Origin: Humimonas sp964465015
GTDB lineage: Bacteria; Gemmatimonadota; Gemmatimonadetes; Palauibacterales; Palauibacteraceae
Direction of reading: 5' to 3'
Length of the DNA stretch: 64,000 bases
Assembly (NCBI GenBank): GCA_964465015.1
Contig: CAYXHP010000149.1
Span: 1-64,000 of the forward strand
This document shows, piece by piece, positions 43,581-52,900 of this stretch. Position numbers and translations under genes: made by a program. The first letter of the stretch is position 1, and every line of letters begins with the position of its first letter. The notes under the pieces were generated by a model. The model worked only from the letters and a program-made list of their open reading frames with translations. It was not told the origin of the DNA and made no database searches.

Positions 43581-45554
43581 TCAGTCCCCCCCGGGCGCGT
43601 CGGCCCCGTGGCGCGCTGAAGCGCCCCCGGCCTCCTCGCTCCGCTCGCGGAGCCGGGCTTCGAGGAGCTCACCGGCTACGCCCAGAAAGTCCCGCTCGGT
43701 CACGAGACCCACGAGCCGGCCCTCCTGGACGACCGGGAGACAGGCGACCCCTCGGCGCCGCATGAGGGAGACCGCCTCCAGGGTGCGGGTGTCGGGAGAG
43801 GCCGTCACCAGCTCCCGGTGCATCACCTCGGAAACGGGCAGCGGTCCCTCGGCCTTCCGGTAACCGTCCGCCGTCAGGAAGCGGAGCAGGGTCCGGTCCG
43901 TGACCAGGCCCACCAGGCGGTGCTCGTCGTCCTCCACCGGCACGTACCGGATCTTGTGCCACACCATCAGGTGCGCCACCAGCTCCACGGCCTCGTGCTC
44001 GTTCACCGTGAGAAGGTCGGTGGTCATGACGTCCTCCAGCCGCTGGAAGCCCGGCTGCCACCCGCCCCCCTCCTCCAGCCTGGCGAGCTCCCAATCGGCC
44101 ACGGGGAGATCCGGTCGCTGCCTCGCCGCGATCGCGCCGGTGAGCGCCCGAAGGCGCTCCTCGGCGGTGCCCTCGCTCCCCATGGCGGCGAGCGACTCCA
44201 GCATCCACGAGGCGCCGGTTCGCCGCCGGTCCACCCGTCGCTCGACCACCCCCAGGTAGCGGTCCACGTCCCCCCGGTCGATGTCCGCGGCCCGGAGGCC
44301 CTCCCGCGCCATCGGAAGGAGTCGCTCCCGCACGAGCGCGTCGGCGCTGCCCCCCCCGCCCGGCCAGGCCAGGTCGGCGCCGATCCCGAGCTTGGCCGCC
44401 GCGACGAAGTTCCCTCTCGCGTCGTGGAAGTCCATGACCCGCCGGATGTCTCCGTACTCCTCGCTCACGCTCCTCAGCAGGCCGAACCACAGGGCGGCGT
44501 TGGCGATCTCGTCCACGAGCGTCGGGCCGGACGGCAGGATGCGATTCTCGATCCTCAGGTGCGCGAGGCCGTTCGCGGACAGCCCGTAGCAGGGCCGCAT
44601 CCAGCGGTACACGGTCCCGTTGTGGAGCTTCAGCGCCTCCAGCGCGGGAGCCCGCCCGGCCTCGATCGCCTCGAAGGGATCCTCCTCGATCTCGATCCCG
44701 AACAGCGACTTGAAGCGGGAAATGTCCTCCCGGAAGATTTCGAGCACCGAGCTCTCCACCCACCGCTGGCCGAAGGTGACGCGGGGCGGGATCTCCCGCA
44801 GGTCCGGCTTCCCCTTCCGCGTATCCACCGACTGCTGGAACAGCGCGATGCGCGTCTCCCTCCACAATCGCTTCCCGAACAGGAGCGGAGAGTTGGCCGA
44901 GACCGCCAGAACCGGCCCCGCCACGGCCTGGGCCACGTTGTAGAGGCGCGCGAAGCTCTCCGGGTCCACCTGGAAGTGGACCTGGAAGCTGGTGTTGGCC
45001 GCTTCCAGCATCATGGAGTCGTGTCGGAGCTGCAGCTCGTCCGGACCCCGAATGTAGAAGTCGAACGAGCCCCGCTGCAGGCGCGTGAGGGTCTCGTTGA
45101 GGAGCCGGTAGCGCTGGCGGGGTGTCATGGCCTCGAGGCCGAGATCGGATCGCTTGAGCGTCGGCAGGATGCCGGTGAGGAGGACTTCGGCGCCGGCATC
45201 GTGCGCGGCGCGGTGGACGGTCTCCAGGAGGCCCGTCATTCGCTCGTGGAGGCGGCCCAGGCAGTCGCCCTCGAAGGGCAGCGGATCGGCGTTGAACTCG
45301 AGATTGAAACGTCCGAGCTCGGGCACGACCCGTGGGTCATCGAGGACCTCGAGGACTCGTTCGGAGACGGGTGCCGGCCGCCAGTGGCGGTCCACCAGGA
45401 AGGCCTCCTGCTCGACCCCGATGCGGCTCACGCCCCGCTCGACCAGGTCTCCCTCGAGGACCACCTCGAGGGCCTCCATGTCCCGCAGCAGGTGTCGCGT
45501 GAAGCGCCGGAGGGCTTCGCCTCCGCCCGTGACCTCGCTCACCTCCTGGCCCAT
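43581..45554 (-). CDS. GCS2-family glutamate-cysteine ligase-like domain fused to a CBS pair
   Basis: 657 residues. The N-terminal two thirds (about 35-470) is of the carboxylate-amine / glutamate-cysteine ligase family 2: GVSRIGVEQEAFLVD with the metal-binding Glu, FNLEFNADPL, SFQVHFQVDPESFARLYN and HLRIENRILPSGPTLVDE. The C-terminal part (about 515-640) is a CBS pair (VMTTDLLTVNEHEAVELVAH, VMHRELVTASPDTRTLEAV, GLVTERDFLGVAGELL). CBS domains commonly bind adenosine nucleotides, so energy-sensing control of gamma-glutamyl ligation is inferred. AAGGAG precedes ATG 45554. Product may be gamma-glutamylcysteine or another amide. Confidence 0.87.
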   Translation of the reverse strand: MGQEVSEVTGGGEALRRFTRHLLRDMEALEVVLEGDLVERGVSRIGVEQEAFLVDRHWRPAPVSERVLEVLDDPRVVPELGRFNLEFNADPLPFEGDCLGRLHERMTGLLETVHRAAHDAGAEVLLTGILPTLKRSDLGLEAMTPRQRYRLLNETLTRLQRGSFDFYIRGPDELQLRHDSMMLEAANTSFQVHFQVDPESFARLYNVAQAVAGPVLAVSANSPLLFGKRLWRETRIALFQQSVDTRKGKPDLREIPPRVTFGQRWVESSVLEIFREDISRFKSLFGIEIEEDPFEAIEAGRAPALEALKLHNGTVYRWMRPCYGLSANGLAHLRIENRILPSGPTLVDEIANAALWFGLLRSVSEEYGDIRRVMDFHDARGNFVAAAKLGIGADLAWPGGGGSADALVRERLLPMAREGLRAADIDRGDVDRYLGVVERRVDRRRTGASWMLESLAAMGSEGTAEERLRALTGAIAARQRPDLPVADWELARLEEGGGWQPGFQRLEDVMTTDLLTVNEHEAVELVAHLMVWHKIRYVPVEDDEHRLVGLVTDRTLLRFLTADGYRKAEGPLPVSEVMHRELVTASPDTRTLEAVSLMRRRGVACLPVVQEGRLVGLVTERDFLGVAGELLEARLRERSEEAGGASARHGADAPGGD

Positions 45555-45654
45555 GAGCGCTCCTTAGCCTGCGGGGGCGGCTCCGGGGACCGGGGAAGCG
45601 CCGGCGCGCGACCCGGCCCGGCCCGAGGGCGAATCTCGGGGCCCCGAGCGCCGC

Positions 45655-46695
45655 TCACAAGGCGGACTGCGGCTCCCGGCCCGCGAGCCTGGAGCCGGGC
45701 ACGGGTGCCAACCCGGCCGCCTCCAGGAACCGGGAGGCCACGCGCGGCCAGTCGAACGCCTCCACGTGGCGGCGTCCGACGGCTCCCATGTGCTCCCTTC
45801 GCTCCGGATCGCGGAGGAGCTCGACGAGCGCCGCGGCGAGCGCCTCCGAATCCGAGGGGGGGACGAGGAGACCGGCCGACCCGGGTACGACTTCGGGCGC
45901 GGCGCCCGCCCGCGCCGCCACCACGGGAAGCCGGCACGCCATCGCCTCCAGGAACACGATCCCGAAGCCCTCCTGGAGACTGGGGAGCGCGAACACGTCG
46001 GCGGTCAGATACTGGTTCCGGAGCGTCGTCCGGTCGTGGAGGTCGCCCGCGAACTCGACCGCCGCGCCGAGTCCGAGCCGTCTCGCCTCTCGCTGCAGCG
46101 ACGCGAGCATGGGGCCGCCACCCACCACCCGGAGGCGTGCTTCCGGCAGGGCGCGCCGCACCTCCGGGAGCGCCCGCAGCAGGGCGATGGTATCCTTGCG
46201 GCGGTATTGTCGCGCCACGCTGAGGATGATGAGGCCCACGCCACCCCCGGGCGGTCGTCCGGGGTCGGGCCAGCTCTCGAGCGCGATGCCCTCGGGGACG
46301 ACCTCGACGTCCCGCGCATCGAGACCGTAGGACGAGACGGCCCACCCGGCGCTGTAGCGGCTCGTCACGATCACGCGATCGGCGGCCCGAGCGTTTCGGC
46401 CCTCGAGGGCCGACAGGAAGCGGAAGCGCAGGCGGGTGAGCCCGCGCTCGAACCGGGCCTCGTCGGCCATCACGCCCTTGAGCGATGCGATCCGGACCAC
46501 GCCCGGGAGTCGGGGGAGGAGGCAGCCGTCCAGGTCGAAGCCCACGACCAGGTCCAGCTCCTCCGACCGGAATCGCCGGAGCCCCACGTTGAAGGCGAGG
46601 CGAGAGAGCGTGCCGCCCGTGCGCCGCCCGGGGCAGTGGACTTCCACGTGGTGGCCCAGCTCGCGCAGGGCGGCGCCGAGCCCGCCGATCGCCAC
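45655..46695 (-). CDS. Glycosyltransferase family 4 (GT-B fold)
   Basis: 346 residues from the first canonical start. VEVVPEGIALESWPD, IILSVARQYRRKDTIALLRAL, GGGPMLASLQREARRLG and the C-terminal LPSLQEGFGIVFLEAMACRLP nucleotide-sugar motif are typical of GT4 enzymes; product likely a surface glycan. The GTG at 46695 probably is not the true start. The same frame upstream encodes RIAFLDSWHVDPAKGSGST, which completes the expected first beta-strand and Gly-rich loop. The only plausible codon there is CTG at 46764, or another non-standard start. It lies just downstream of the PCD gene. Confidence 0.88.
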   Translation of the reverse strand: MAIGGLGAALRELGHHVEVHCPGRRTGGTLSRLAFNVGLRRFRSEELDLVVGFDLDGCLLPRLPGVVRIASLKGVMADEARFERGLTRLRFRFLSALEGRNARAADRVIVTSRYSAGWAVSSYGLDARDVEVVPEGIALESWPDPGRPPGGGVGLIILSVARQYRRKDTIALLRALPEVRRALPEARLRVVGGGPMLASLQREARRLGLGAAVEFAGDLHDRTTLRNQYLTADVFALPSLQEGFGIVFLEAMACRLPVVAARAGAAPEVVPGSAGLLVPPSDSEALAAALVELLRDPERREHMGAVGRRHVEAFDWPRVASRFLEAAGLAPVPGSRLAGREPQSAL

Positions 46696-46780
46696 CGTGG
46701 ATCCGCTGCCCTTCGCGGGGTCGACGTGCCACGAGTCCAGGAACGCGATCCGGAGCCGTGTCAGGGTAGGGGCCCGGCTC

Positions 46781-47110
46781 CTACAGCTCTTCGATCTTGG
46801 CAGCGAGGACGAAATCGCTCTCAGTGAGGCCGTCGATCTTGTGGGTCCAGATCTGCACCCGTACCCGTCCCCAGCTCAGAAACAGGTCGGGGTGGTGGCC
46901 CTGCGCCTCCGCGAGCGCGCCCACGCGATTCACGAAGTCGAGGGCGGCGGCGAAGTCATCGAACTCGTACTCGTTCTCGAGGTGATGCTCTCCGATCGCT
47001 TCCCAGCCGGCATCGAGCTCGTCGAGCAGTTCCTCGAGCTCCTCTCCCTCGAGCGGCGGCACACCGCCCTTGCAGGGTACGCACTCCTTCTGGGCCAGCC
47101 GTGTGGCCAT
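46781..47110 (-). CDS. 4a-hydroxytetrahydrobiopterin dehydratase (PCD)
   Basis: 109 residues. PCD recycles the pterin cofactor after aromatic amino acid hydroxylation; many bacterial members occur without a hydroxylase. The core motif AEAQGHHPDLFLSWGRVRV and IWTHKIDGLTESDFVLA contains the catalytic histidines. The N-terminus has a CxxC-type pair (CVPCKGGVPPL) seen in a bacterial subgroup. No phenylalanine hydroxylase gene is nearby. ATG 47110 has a GGAGGA just upstream (complement of 47114-47119). Confidence 0.94.
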   Translation of the reverse strand: MATRLAQKECVPCKGGVPPLEGEELEELLDELDAGWEAIGEHHLENEYEFDDFAAALDFVNRVGALAEAQGHHPDLFLSWGRVRVQIWTHKIDGLTESDFVLAAKIEEL

Positions 47111-47221
47111 CGGATCCTCCTCTGTCGGTTCGTCTCGAGACGCTGACGTCGCCCCAGAATGGTGTTGGCTGCCGCCACACGGTCGGGCAAGATCCGGTCC
47201 GGCGGCGGGAGCGGCCGCCGC

Positions 47222-48775
47222 CTAGTCGCCCCGGGTCCGCCGCATCGACGCCGGATCGCCTGAGGCGGGTGCGCGGGTGGGGTCGTACACCGCCATCTGA
47301 TTACGACCCCGGCGCTTGGCGCGGTAGAGCGCCTCGTCCGCACGGTGGAGGAGGAGATCCGCGCCGTCCGCGTCCTCGGGGAAGAAGGCGACGCCGGCCG
47401 AGAGCGAGATCCGGAGGGGCTTGTCCTCATCGTCCCGGAAGTCGAGCGTCTCGATGGAGGACCGCAGGCGCTCGTGGACGGTGTCGATCAGCTCCGCGTC
47501 AGCCCGCAGGAGCGCCCCGGCGAACTCGTCTCCCCCGATCCGGGCCAACTCGTCGCTCTCCCGCAGGCAGGACTCGAGCAGCCTCGCCACCGCGCACAGG
47601 GCTCGGTCGCCGACGTGATGGCCGTGGAAGTCGTTGACTTCCTTGAGGTAGTCGAAATCGAGCAGGAGGAGTGCGAGGCGCTCTCCGTACCGTTCGCAGC
47701 GCCGCAGGTGGCCCTCCAGGCGCTCGAGGAAGAAGCGCCGGTTGTGAAGCCCGGTGAGGGGATCGGTGACCGCCAGACGACGCGCTTCCTGGTGGAGCTG
47801 GACGGTCCGGATGACCGCCGCGGCCTGCTGGGCGACGACCGTGAGGGTTCGCTCCGCCTCGGGCCCGAAGGCCCCGGACAGCCGGGACTCCGCATCGAGC
47901 ACTCCGATCACGCGTCCATCCACGATCAGAGGGACGGAGATTTCGCTGCGGCCGCCGGGCACGCCGGTGATGTACTCCGCTTCGTCGCTGACGTCATCCA
48001 CGATCACGCTCGCCCCGGTGGCGGCACACCGGCCCGTGACTCCCTGGCCGAGCGGGATGCGGAGCTCCTCGAGCCCGGGGCCGTATCCCCTCGCCGCCCG
48101 CACCCGTAGCGTCTCGGTCCCCTCGTCCAGGAGCAGGAAGGCCATGTGGCAGTCCGTGTCGGGGGAGAGCTCGCAGGCGATCTCCAGGATGGCCCGCAGC
48201 GTCTCATCCAGGTCCCGGCGCTGGTTGGAGACCCGGCTGATGCGGTAGAGCGCGTCCAGCTGCCGGATGCGCTGCTGCAGTCGCTCTCGGTCCTTCGCGG
48301 CCGTGATCGCGAGGGCCGCCTGCGCCCCCAGCACCGTGAGGAGCTCCTCGTGCGCCCGCGTGAAGGCATCGAGCCGGTCCGATTCGACGTTTACGACCCC
48401 GACGACGTCGCTACCCAAAATGAGGGGGACGGCCAGGTTGGAACGGGCGCTGTCGAGGCCGACCACGTAGGTCGCATCCTGGCGCACGTCACCGACCCGG
48501 ATCGCCTGCCGCTCGGCCGCGCAGCGTCCCGACAGCCCCGCCCCCCAGGGGAGCCGGAGCTTCAGGACGTCCTCCCTGCGCGCGCCGTAGCCCCGCGCCC
48601 GGACCACCGCGAGCTCGTTCCGATCGGGATCGTGCAGCATGAGGGCGCAGTGCTCGAAGCCGATGAGCTCCTGGGCGCGCTCCAGGATGCTGTCGATGAG
48701 CCCGTCGAGGTCGTCGCTGAGTCCGATTTCGCGGGTCGCCTCGTACAGGGCCGAGAGTGAGGCGAGGCCGGTCAT
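47222..48775 (-). CDS. Diguanylate cyclase with two GAF domains
   Basis: About 517 residues. Cytoplasmic sensor that makes cyclic-di-GMP. Two GAF domains (about 15-155: FEHCALMLHDPDRNELAVVRA, GLSGRCAAERQAIRVGD; about 185-330: HMAFLLLDEGTETLRVRAA, GVTGRCAATGASVIVDD) precede the GGDEF domain (about 345-505). The active site reads ARIGGDEFAGAL with GGDEF at about 414-418. An RxxD inhibitory site (RESD, about 405-408) lies exactly five residues before it. So the enzyme looks active and product-inhibited. ATG 48775 is preferred with GGAG nine bases upstream; the frame extends upstream without family sequence. Confidence 0.93.
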   Translation of the reverse strand: MTGLASLSALYEATREIGLSDDLDGLIDSILERAQELIGFEHCALMLHDPDRNELAVVRARGYGARREDVLKLRLPWGAGLSGRCAAERQAIRVGDVRQDATYVVGLDSARSNLAVPLILGSDVVGVVNVESDRLDAFTRAHEELLTVLGAQAALAITAAKDRERLQQRIRQLDALYRISRVSNQRRDLDETLRAILEIACELSPDTDCHMAFLLLDEGTETLRVRAARGYGPGLEELRIPLGQGVTGRCAATGASVIVDDVSDEAEYITGVPGGRSEISVPLIVDGRVIGVLDAESRLSGAFGPEAERTLTVVAQQAAAVIRTVQLHQEARRLAVTDPLTGLHNRRFFLERLEGHLRRCERYGERLALLLLDFDYLKEVNDFHGHHVGDRALCAVARLLESCLRESDELARIGGDEFAGALLRADAELIDTVHERLRSSIETLDFRDDEDKPLRISLSAGVAFFPEDADGADLLLHRADEALYRAKRRGRNQMAVYDPTRAPASGDPASMRRTRGD

Positions 48776-48881
48776 CAGCTTATGCTCCGAAGTGTACGGC
48801 CGTGGATGTCGTCCGCCGGTCGCCGCCGGCGGACTCGGCATTCTCGCCTCACGGCCGTCGAATGGCAAGGGCCGAACCGGG

Positions 48882-50474
48882 TTAGGTTGACCATAGGCCC
48901 GTGGCAGCGAGCGCTGCAAGAGCCCCGCTCACCGACACTTCCACGTCCACGGAAGTGTCGATTGGCTGCACGTTCCGGGCTGTCGCCGCACCAGGAGGCT
49001 CCCACCGGGCGACCATGGTGGCGTAGATGGACTCGTCGGCGTCGGAGGGACCGCCGCGCCGGGACTCCAGTCGCCGGCGAGCCGTCTCCGGGTCGGTCCG
49101 GCACTCCAGGATGAGGGCCGGGACGGCCAGGGAGCGCGCTAGCGTCACGAACGCGGCCCGCCGCTCTTCGCGGTGGAACGAGGCGTCCACCAGCGCCCGT
49201 CCGCCGTCCTCCAGGATCTGTCCGGCCCGCTCCGCCAGGGTCCGGTAGGTCCGGTCGGTCCACTCCGGAGCGTACAGCCCCTCGTCCGGGTCCGCGGCGG
49301 CCGGCTCGGTGGGAGCGAGCCCGGCCAGCTCCTTGCGGACGCGGTCGCTGGAGAGCGTCTGGAATCCGGCTCGCGGGGCGAGCTCCGCGGCCAGGGTGGA
49401 CTTGCCCGTGGCCGGCAGACCGGACACGAGCACCAGTCCCGGCCGGCGCTCCGGTGCCTCGAGCTGACCGAGGGTGAGGAGCCAGTAGGCGCGGGCCCGC
49501 CGCCGGGCGGCGGCACGCGCCTCCGGTGGCACGTCGGGGGTGGCCGACGTGATCCCCTCCACCTTGGCCCGCACGGCGGAGCGATAGGACCGGTAGAGCG
49601 GAACGAGCGCCCCACCCTCCGCGTCTCCGGCCGTTTGCAGGTAGGCCCCGGAGAACAGGGCCGCGAGGTCACGGCGACCCCGGAACGCCAGGTCCATGGC
49701 CAGAAAGGCCATGTCGGAGATGGGGTCGGCGAATCGGAAACGCTCGTTGAACTCGATGCAGTCCACGATGATCAGGTCGCCGGGCGGCTCCTGGCGTGGC
49801 AGGACGTAGACGTGATCCAGGTGGAGGTCGCCGTGGGTGTCGCGGGGCACGCCTCTCCGGGCGCGCTCCTCGATGAGCGGCCGACGGTCGGCGAGCACCT
49901 TCTCCGTGAGCGTGCGGGCCCTCTCGAACACGGCGCGGGCCACCGTTCGTCCGACGTCGCCGCCCGCCTGCTCGAAGTTCTCGCGGGCGTTTCCGGCCAC
50001 CACCTCGAACCGGCCGTACCGGGACACGCGCTCCCCACCGTCGGCGTTCGCGTGGAAGCGGGCGATGTGGGCCGCCAGGCGCTCCACGTCTTCCGGTCCC
50101 AGCTCGCCGCGCTCGAGTCGCGCCAGCGCCGTGGCGCCGGCCGGCAGCCGCCGCATGCGCACGGCGTATTCCAGGGCCTCACCCTGGCCGTCCACTCGGA
50201 GCCCGCCGGGCCTGGCCACGAGCGGCACGACTCCCAGGTAGACATCGGGTGCCAGCCGGCGATTGAGACGCACCTCCTCGCCGCAGAACCAGCGCCGCTT
50301 CTCGAGCGTGGTGAAGTCCAGGAAGCCCAGGTCCACAGGCTTCTTGACCTTGTAGGCGTAAGCGCCGGCCAGGACCACGAGCGAGATGTGGGTGTGATGA
50401 ACCCGGAGATCGCCGGCCGGATGGGGATAAGCCGCAGGATCGAGCAGCGCCCGGAGAATGTCGTCGATCTCCAT
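48882..50474 (-). CDS. Bifunctional APH-like kinase / AAA ATP-binding protein
   Basis: About 530 residues. The N-terminal half is an aminoglycoside-phosphotransferase-like kinase fold (GAYAYKVKKPVDLGFLDF, THGDLHLDHVYVLP catalytic loop near 212, FRFADPISDMAFLAMDL metal-binding). The C-terminal third is a P-loop kinase (VLVSGLPATGKSTLAAEL near 350, LSSDRVRKELAG). This fusion is widespread in bacteria and is not an antibiotic-resistance determinant by itself; its substrate is unknown. ATG 50474 is chosen because the family N-terminus starts there; the frame upstream is Arg/Pro-rich shadow. Confidence 0.88.
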   Translation of the reverse strand: MEIDDILRALLDPAAYPHPAGDLRVHHTHISLVVLAGAYAYKVKKPVDLGFLDFTTLEKRRWFCGEEVRLNRRLAPDVYLGVVPLVARPGGLRVDGQGEALEYAVRMRRLPAGATALARLERGELGPEDVERLAAHIARFHANADGGERVSRYGRFEVVAGNARENFEQAGGDVGRTVARAVFERARTLTEKVLADRRPLIEERARRGVPRDTHGDLHLDHVYVLPRQEPPGDLIIVDCIEFNERFRFADPISDMAFLAMDLAFRGRRDLAALFSGAYLQTAGDAEGGALVPLYRSYRSAVRAKVEGITSATPDVPPEARAAARRRARAYWLLTLGQLEAPERRPGLVLVSGLPATGKSTLAAELAPRAGFQTLSSDRVRKELAGLAPTEPAAADPDEGLYAPEWTDRTYRTLAERAGQILEDGGRALVDASFHREERRAAFVTLARSLAVPALILECRTDPETARRRLESRRGGPSDADESIYATMVARWEPPGAATARNVQPIDTSVDVEVSVSGALAALAATGLWST

Positions 50475-50575
50475 CGATCCGCTCGGCCGGGGGGAAGGAC
50501 CGCCGGGGAGGCGCCACGCCGGCGGCCTCGGGGGAGGCCTTCCGCGCGGCCCGCGCTCCACCGGGGAGAACGGTC

Positions 50576-51067
50576 TCAGGCGGTGCGCACCGCCTCGCGT
50601 ACTTCGTCGTAGTCGGGCTCGACCCCGGGATCCTCGGACACCCAGCGGTACGACACCCTGCCGTTCTCGCCGATCACGAACACCGACCGCTTGCCCACGC
50701 CCTCGAGCCCCAGGAGATCGTCGTAGAGCACCCCGTAACGCTCGGCGACGTCCCGGTTGAAGTCGGACAGGACCGGGAAGGGAAGGTCCTGCTCACGACG
50801 GAACCGGTCCGTGACGAACGGGCTGTCCACCGAGATCGCGAACACGTGCGCGTCCAGGTCGACGAACTCGTCCCAGCGGTCCCGGAAGGCGCACAGCTCC
50901 GACGTGCAGACCGAACTGAACGCGAGAGGGAAGAACAGCAGCACGACCTTCTCGTTCCCGAAGAGGTCGCCCACGTCGACGTGCTGCCCCGGCGCCTGGG
51001 GCAGCGAGAAGCCCGGCGCGGTGTCTCCTTCCTCGATCGGCCTCCCCTGTCCGACCTCAGAATCCAC
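50576..51067 (-). CDS. Peroxiredoxin (AhpE/BCP-like)
   Basis: About 163 residues. Thiol peroxidase reducing hydroperoxides. The peroxidatic Cys is in FSSVCTSELCAFRD (about 54), with a possible resolving Cys five residues later, as in BCP-type enzymes. LFFPLAFS and SVDSPFVTDRF match the AhpE group. GTG 51067 is chosen for GGAGG exactly five bases upstream; GTG 51094 would lie deeper in the preceding gene. It overlaps the DUF2207 gene by 11 bases and should share its transcript. Confidence 0.93.
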   Translation of the reverse strand: MDSEVGQGRPIEEGDTAPGFSLPQAPGQHVDVGDLFGNEKVVLLFFPLAFSSVCTSELCAFRDRWDEFVDLDAHVFAISVDSPFVTDRFRREQDLPFPVLSDFNRDVAERYGVLYDDLLGLEGVGKRSVFVIGENGRVSYRWVSEDPGVEPDYDEVREAVRTA

Positions 51068-52892
51068 CCGTTCCTCCACCGCCGAACCCGCCACCCGAGA
51101 ATCCCCCGCCGCCCGAGAAGCCCGAGCTGCCCGAACTGCTCCTGGGCTGAGAGGTCATCACCGAGCTCGTCCGGGCGGACATGTTGCCCAGGCTGGCCAC
51201 GAACAGGGCGGGTTGAAATCCCGCGGGGCTCGTGCCCCGATACCAGGACGGTGGCTCCGTGTAGATTCCGTCGAACGCCTTGGCCCACGCCTTCTCCACT
51301 CCCAGCGCCATCGCGTGCGGCAGGAAGCGCTCGAAGTCCTTGGGGCCCTGGATGAGCTTCTTGAAGCGGGGCTCTTCGACCCGCTGCAGGAACTCCTCGA
51401 ACCCCAGGACCCCCTCGAGCGCACGCGTGCCGGCGAGGGTCTTGGCGGGCATGAACCAGCCGAATCCGGCCACGACGAGCCCCGAGATCACCACGCCGAT
51501 TCCGACGGCCAGGCCGGACAGGTCCAGGACCGCGGCCAGCTTGAGACCTCCGAGCAGGCACAGGATGCCGCCCACGAAGGCGATGCCCAGCCACATGCCG
51601 CGCACGCGGTCGGGGCGGCGGCCGTAGTAGCCGCGTCGCATGAGGGCGTCGAACAGGTCGTCCTTGATGCCCGGAAGCTTCTTGTAGAAGCTGTTCTGGA
51701 GGTCCTCCAGGTCGACGTGGGTCGTGATCCCGTCGTCGAAGATGCCGCCCAGGAGCGCGTGTTCGTGGGCCGCCAGGTCGGTCCACTCGGAGTTGGGCTT
51801 CTGGAGGTCGAAGGCGTAGTCCCGCTCGGTCCCGATGAGGCCCAGGTACTTCTTCTTGTCGTGCTCCTCGATGGTCACGAATCCTCTCACGGCCAGGTCC
51901 ACCAGCGTCGCGGTGATGTCCCGCATGTCCGGCGAGTCGTCCACGAGGACGCCCTCTTCGCCCGGCGTCAGGCCGTCGGGAGGCTCGTACTGGGCGGCGA
52001 TGGGGCGCAGGCGCGGGTCCCGGCCGCGCTTCCACCACAGACCCAGCATTGCGGGGAAGACGAGGAGCGGGAGGCCGAGGGGCCAGTTGCTGCGCAGGAA
52101 CCAGCCGATCTTCGTGAGCGCCGTGGGACGGGCCACCACGCCCGCGTTCCACGCCACGTCCACGGTCAGGCCCTCATGGAGGCCCAGGCTCGACGTGGTC
52201 CGGATCTGGATCAGCGAACCCTGCTCATCGACCGTCGCATCGCGCGACTTCGAGCCGCGCATGCCGGTGAAAGCCTGGGCTCGGACTCCCTCGACCTGCG
52301 TGGGGAGATGCACCGTGGCCGAGGCGGCCTCGATCGGGACCGGGGACTGCGTGCCCGTCACGTTCCAATACAGCTCGTCGTAGTCATCGAAGTAGCGGAG
52401 GCCGTTCTCGACCCGGTAGCGGATCTGTACCGTGCGCTCGGTGTCCTCGGCACCCGGAATATAGATCTTGAGGTGGAGCATGCCCCCGGAGCGGCTCTTC
52501 TCGACCTTGAGGTCATGGCCCTGTCCGTCCTGGACGCCGAGCACCTTGACGAACAGCGTGTAGTTGAACCCGCCCGGGCCGCTGTAGTGAACGGGCAGGT
52601 CCCGGTACACGCCGTGCCATGAGCCCTGGAAGGCGTAGCGGATCGTCTCGGTGACGTCCATCGCCCCGGTGCGGAACACGCTCAGGTCGGTGTGGAAGCC
52701 GAGGACGGAGAGCGATCGCCCCGCGGCGGCCGCCGCGGGGGCCGCCGGGCGAACGGGCGCTGCGCCGGCCCGTAGCGGCGCGCCGAGCCCGAGACCGCCG
52801 GCGAGCGCGGCGCCGGTGAGGGCGACCTGAACGAACCGGATGGGTCGGACCCGGCGGCCGCGCGGAGACGGGAAGCGCCGGGGGGTCGCCAC
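51057..52892 (-). CDS. DUF2207 membrane protein with Gly-rich C-terminus
   Basis: About 611 residues. A signal-like N-terminus (FVQVALTGAALAGGLGLGA) precedes the DUF2207 extracytoplasmic beta domain (about 55-245: FHTDLSVFRTGAMDVTETIRYAF, GVYRDLPVHY). Membrane helices follow (WPLGLPLLVFPAMLGLWW, near 390-460 two more), with a cytoplasmic segment between them. The end is a Ser/Gly-rich tail. DUF2207 proteins commonly pair with LemA, as here; their function is unknown. GTG 52892 starts nine bases after the LemA stop; no strong SD is seen, so the start is uncertain. Confidence 0.85.
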   Translation of the reverse strand: MATPRRFPSPRGRRVRPIRFVQVALTGAALAGGLGLGAPLRAGAAPVRPAAPAAAAAGRSLSVLGFHTDLSVFRTGAMDVTETIRYAFQGSWHGVYRDLPVHYSGPGGFNYTLFVKVLGVQDGQGHDLKVEKSRSGGMLHLKIYIPGAEDTERTVQIRYRVENGLRYFDDYDELYWNVTGTQSPVPIEAASATVHLPTQVEGVRAQAFTGMRGSKSRDATVDEQGSLIQIRTTSSLGLHEGLTVDVAWNAGVVARPTALTKIGWFLRSNWPLGLPLLVFPAMLGLWWKRGRDPRLRPIAAQYEPPDGLTPGEEGVLVDDSPDMRDITATLVDLAVRGFVTIEEHDKKKYLGLIGTERDYAFDLQKPNSEWTDLAAHEHALLGGIFDDGITTHVDLEDLQNSFYKKLPGIKDDLFDALMRRGYYGRRPDRVRGMWLGIAFVGGILCLLGGLKLAAVLDLSGLAVGIGVVISGLVVAGFGWFMPAKTLAGTRALEGVLGFEEFLQRVEEPRFKKLIQGPKDFERFLPHAMALGVEKAWAKAFDGIYTEPPSWYRGTSPAGFQPALFVASLGNMSARTSSVMTSQPRSSSGSSGFSGGGGFSGGGFGGGGTGGF

Positions 52893-52900
52893 GGCGAATC

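Noticed and set aside
46781..47110. Phenylalanine degradation operon from the PCD gene
   Set aside because: No hydroxylase or related catabolic genes are adjacent; PCD is common alone.
48883..48888. TAGGTT as a plus-strand -10
   Set aside because: No -35 hexamer at suitable spacing and no plus-strand gene follows.
48882..50474. Aminoglycoside resistance gene
   Set aside because: The APH-like domain is fused to a P-loop kinase, a common housekeeping-type fusion; no resistance context exists.
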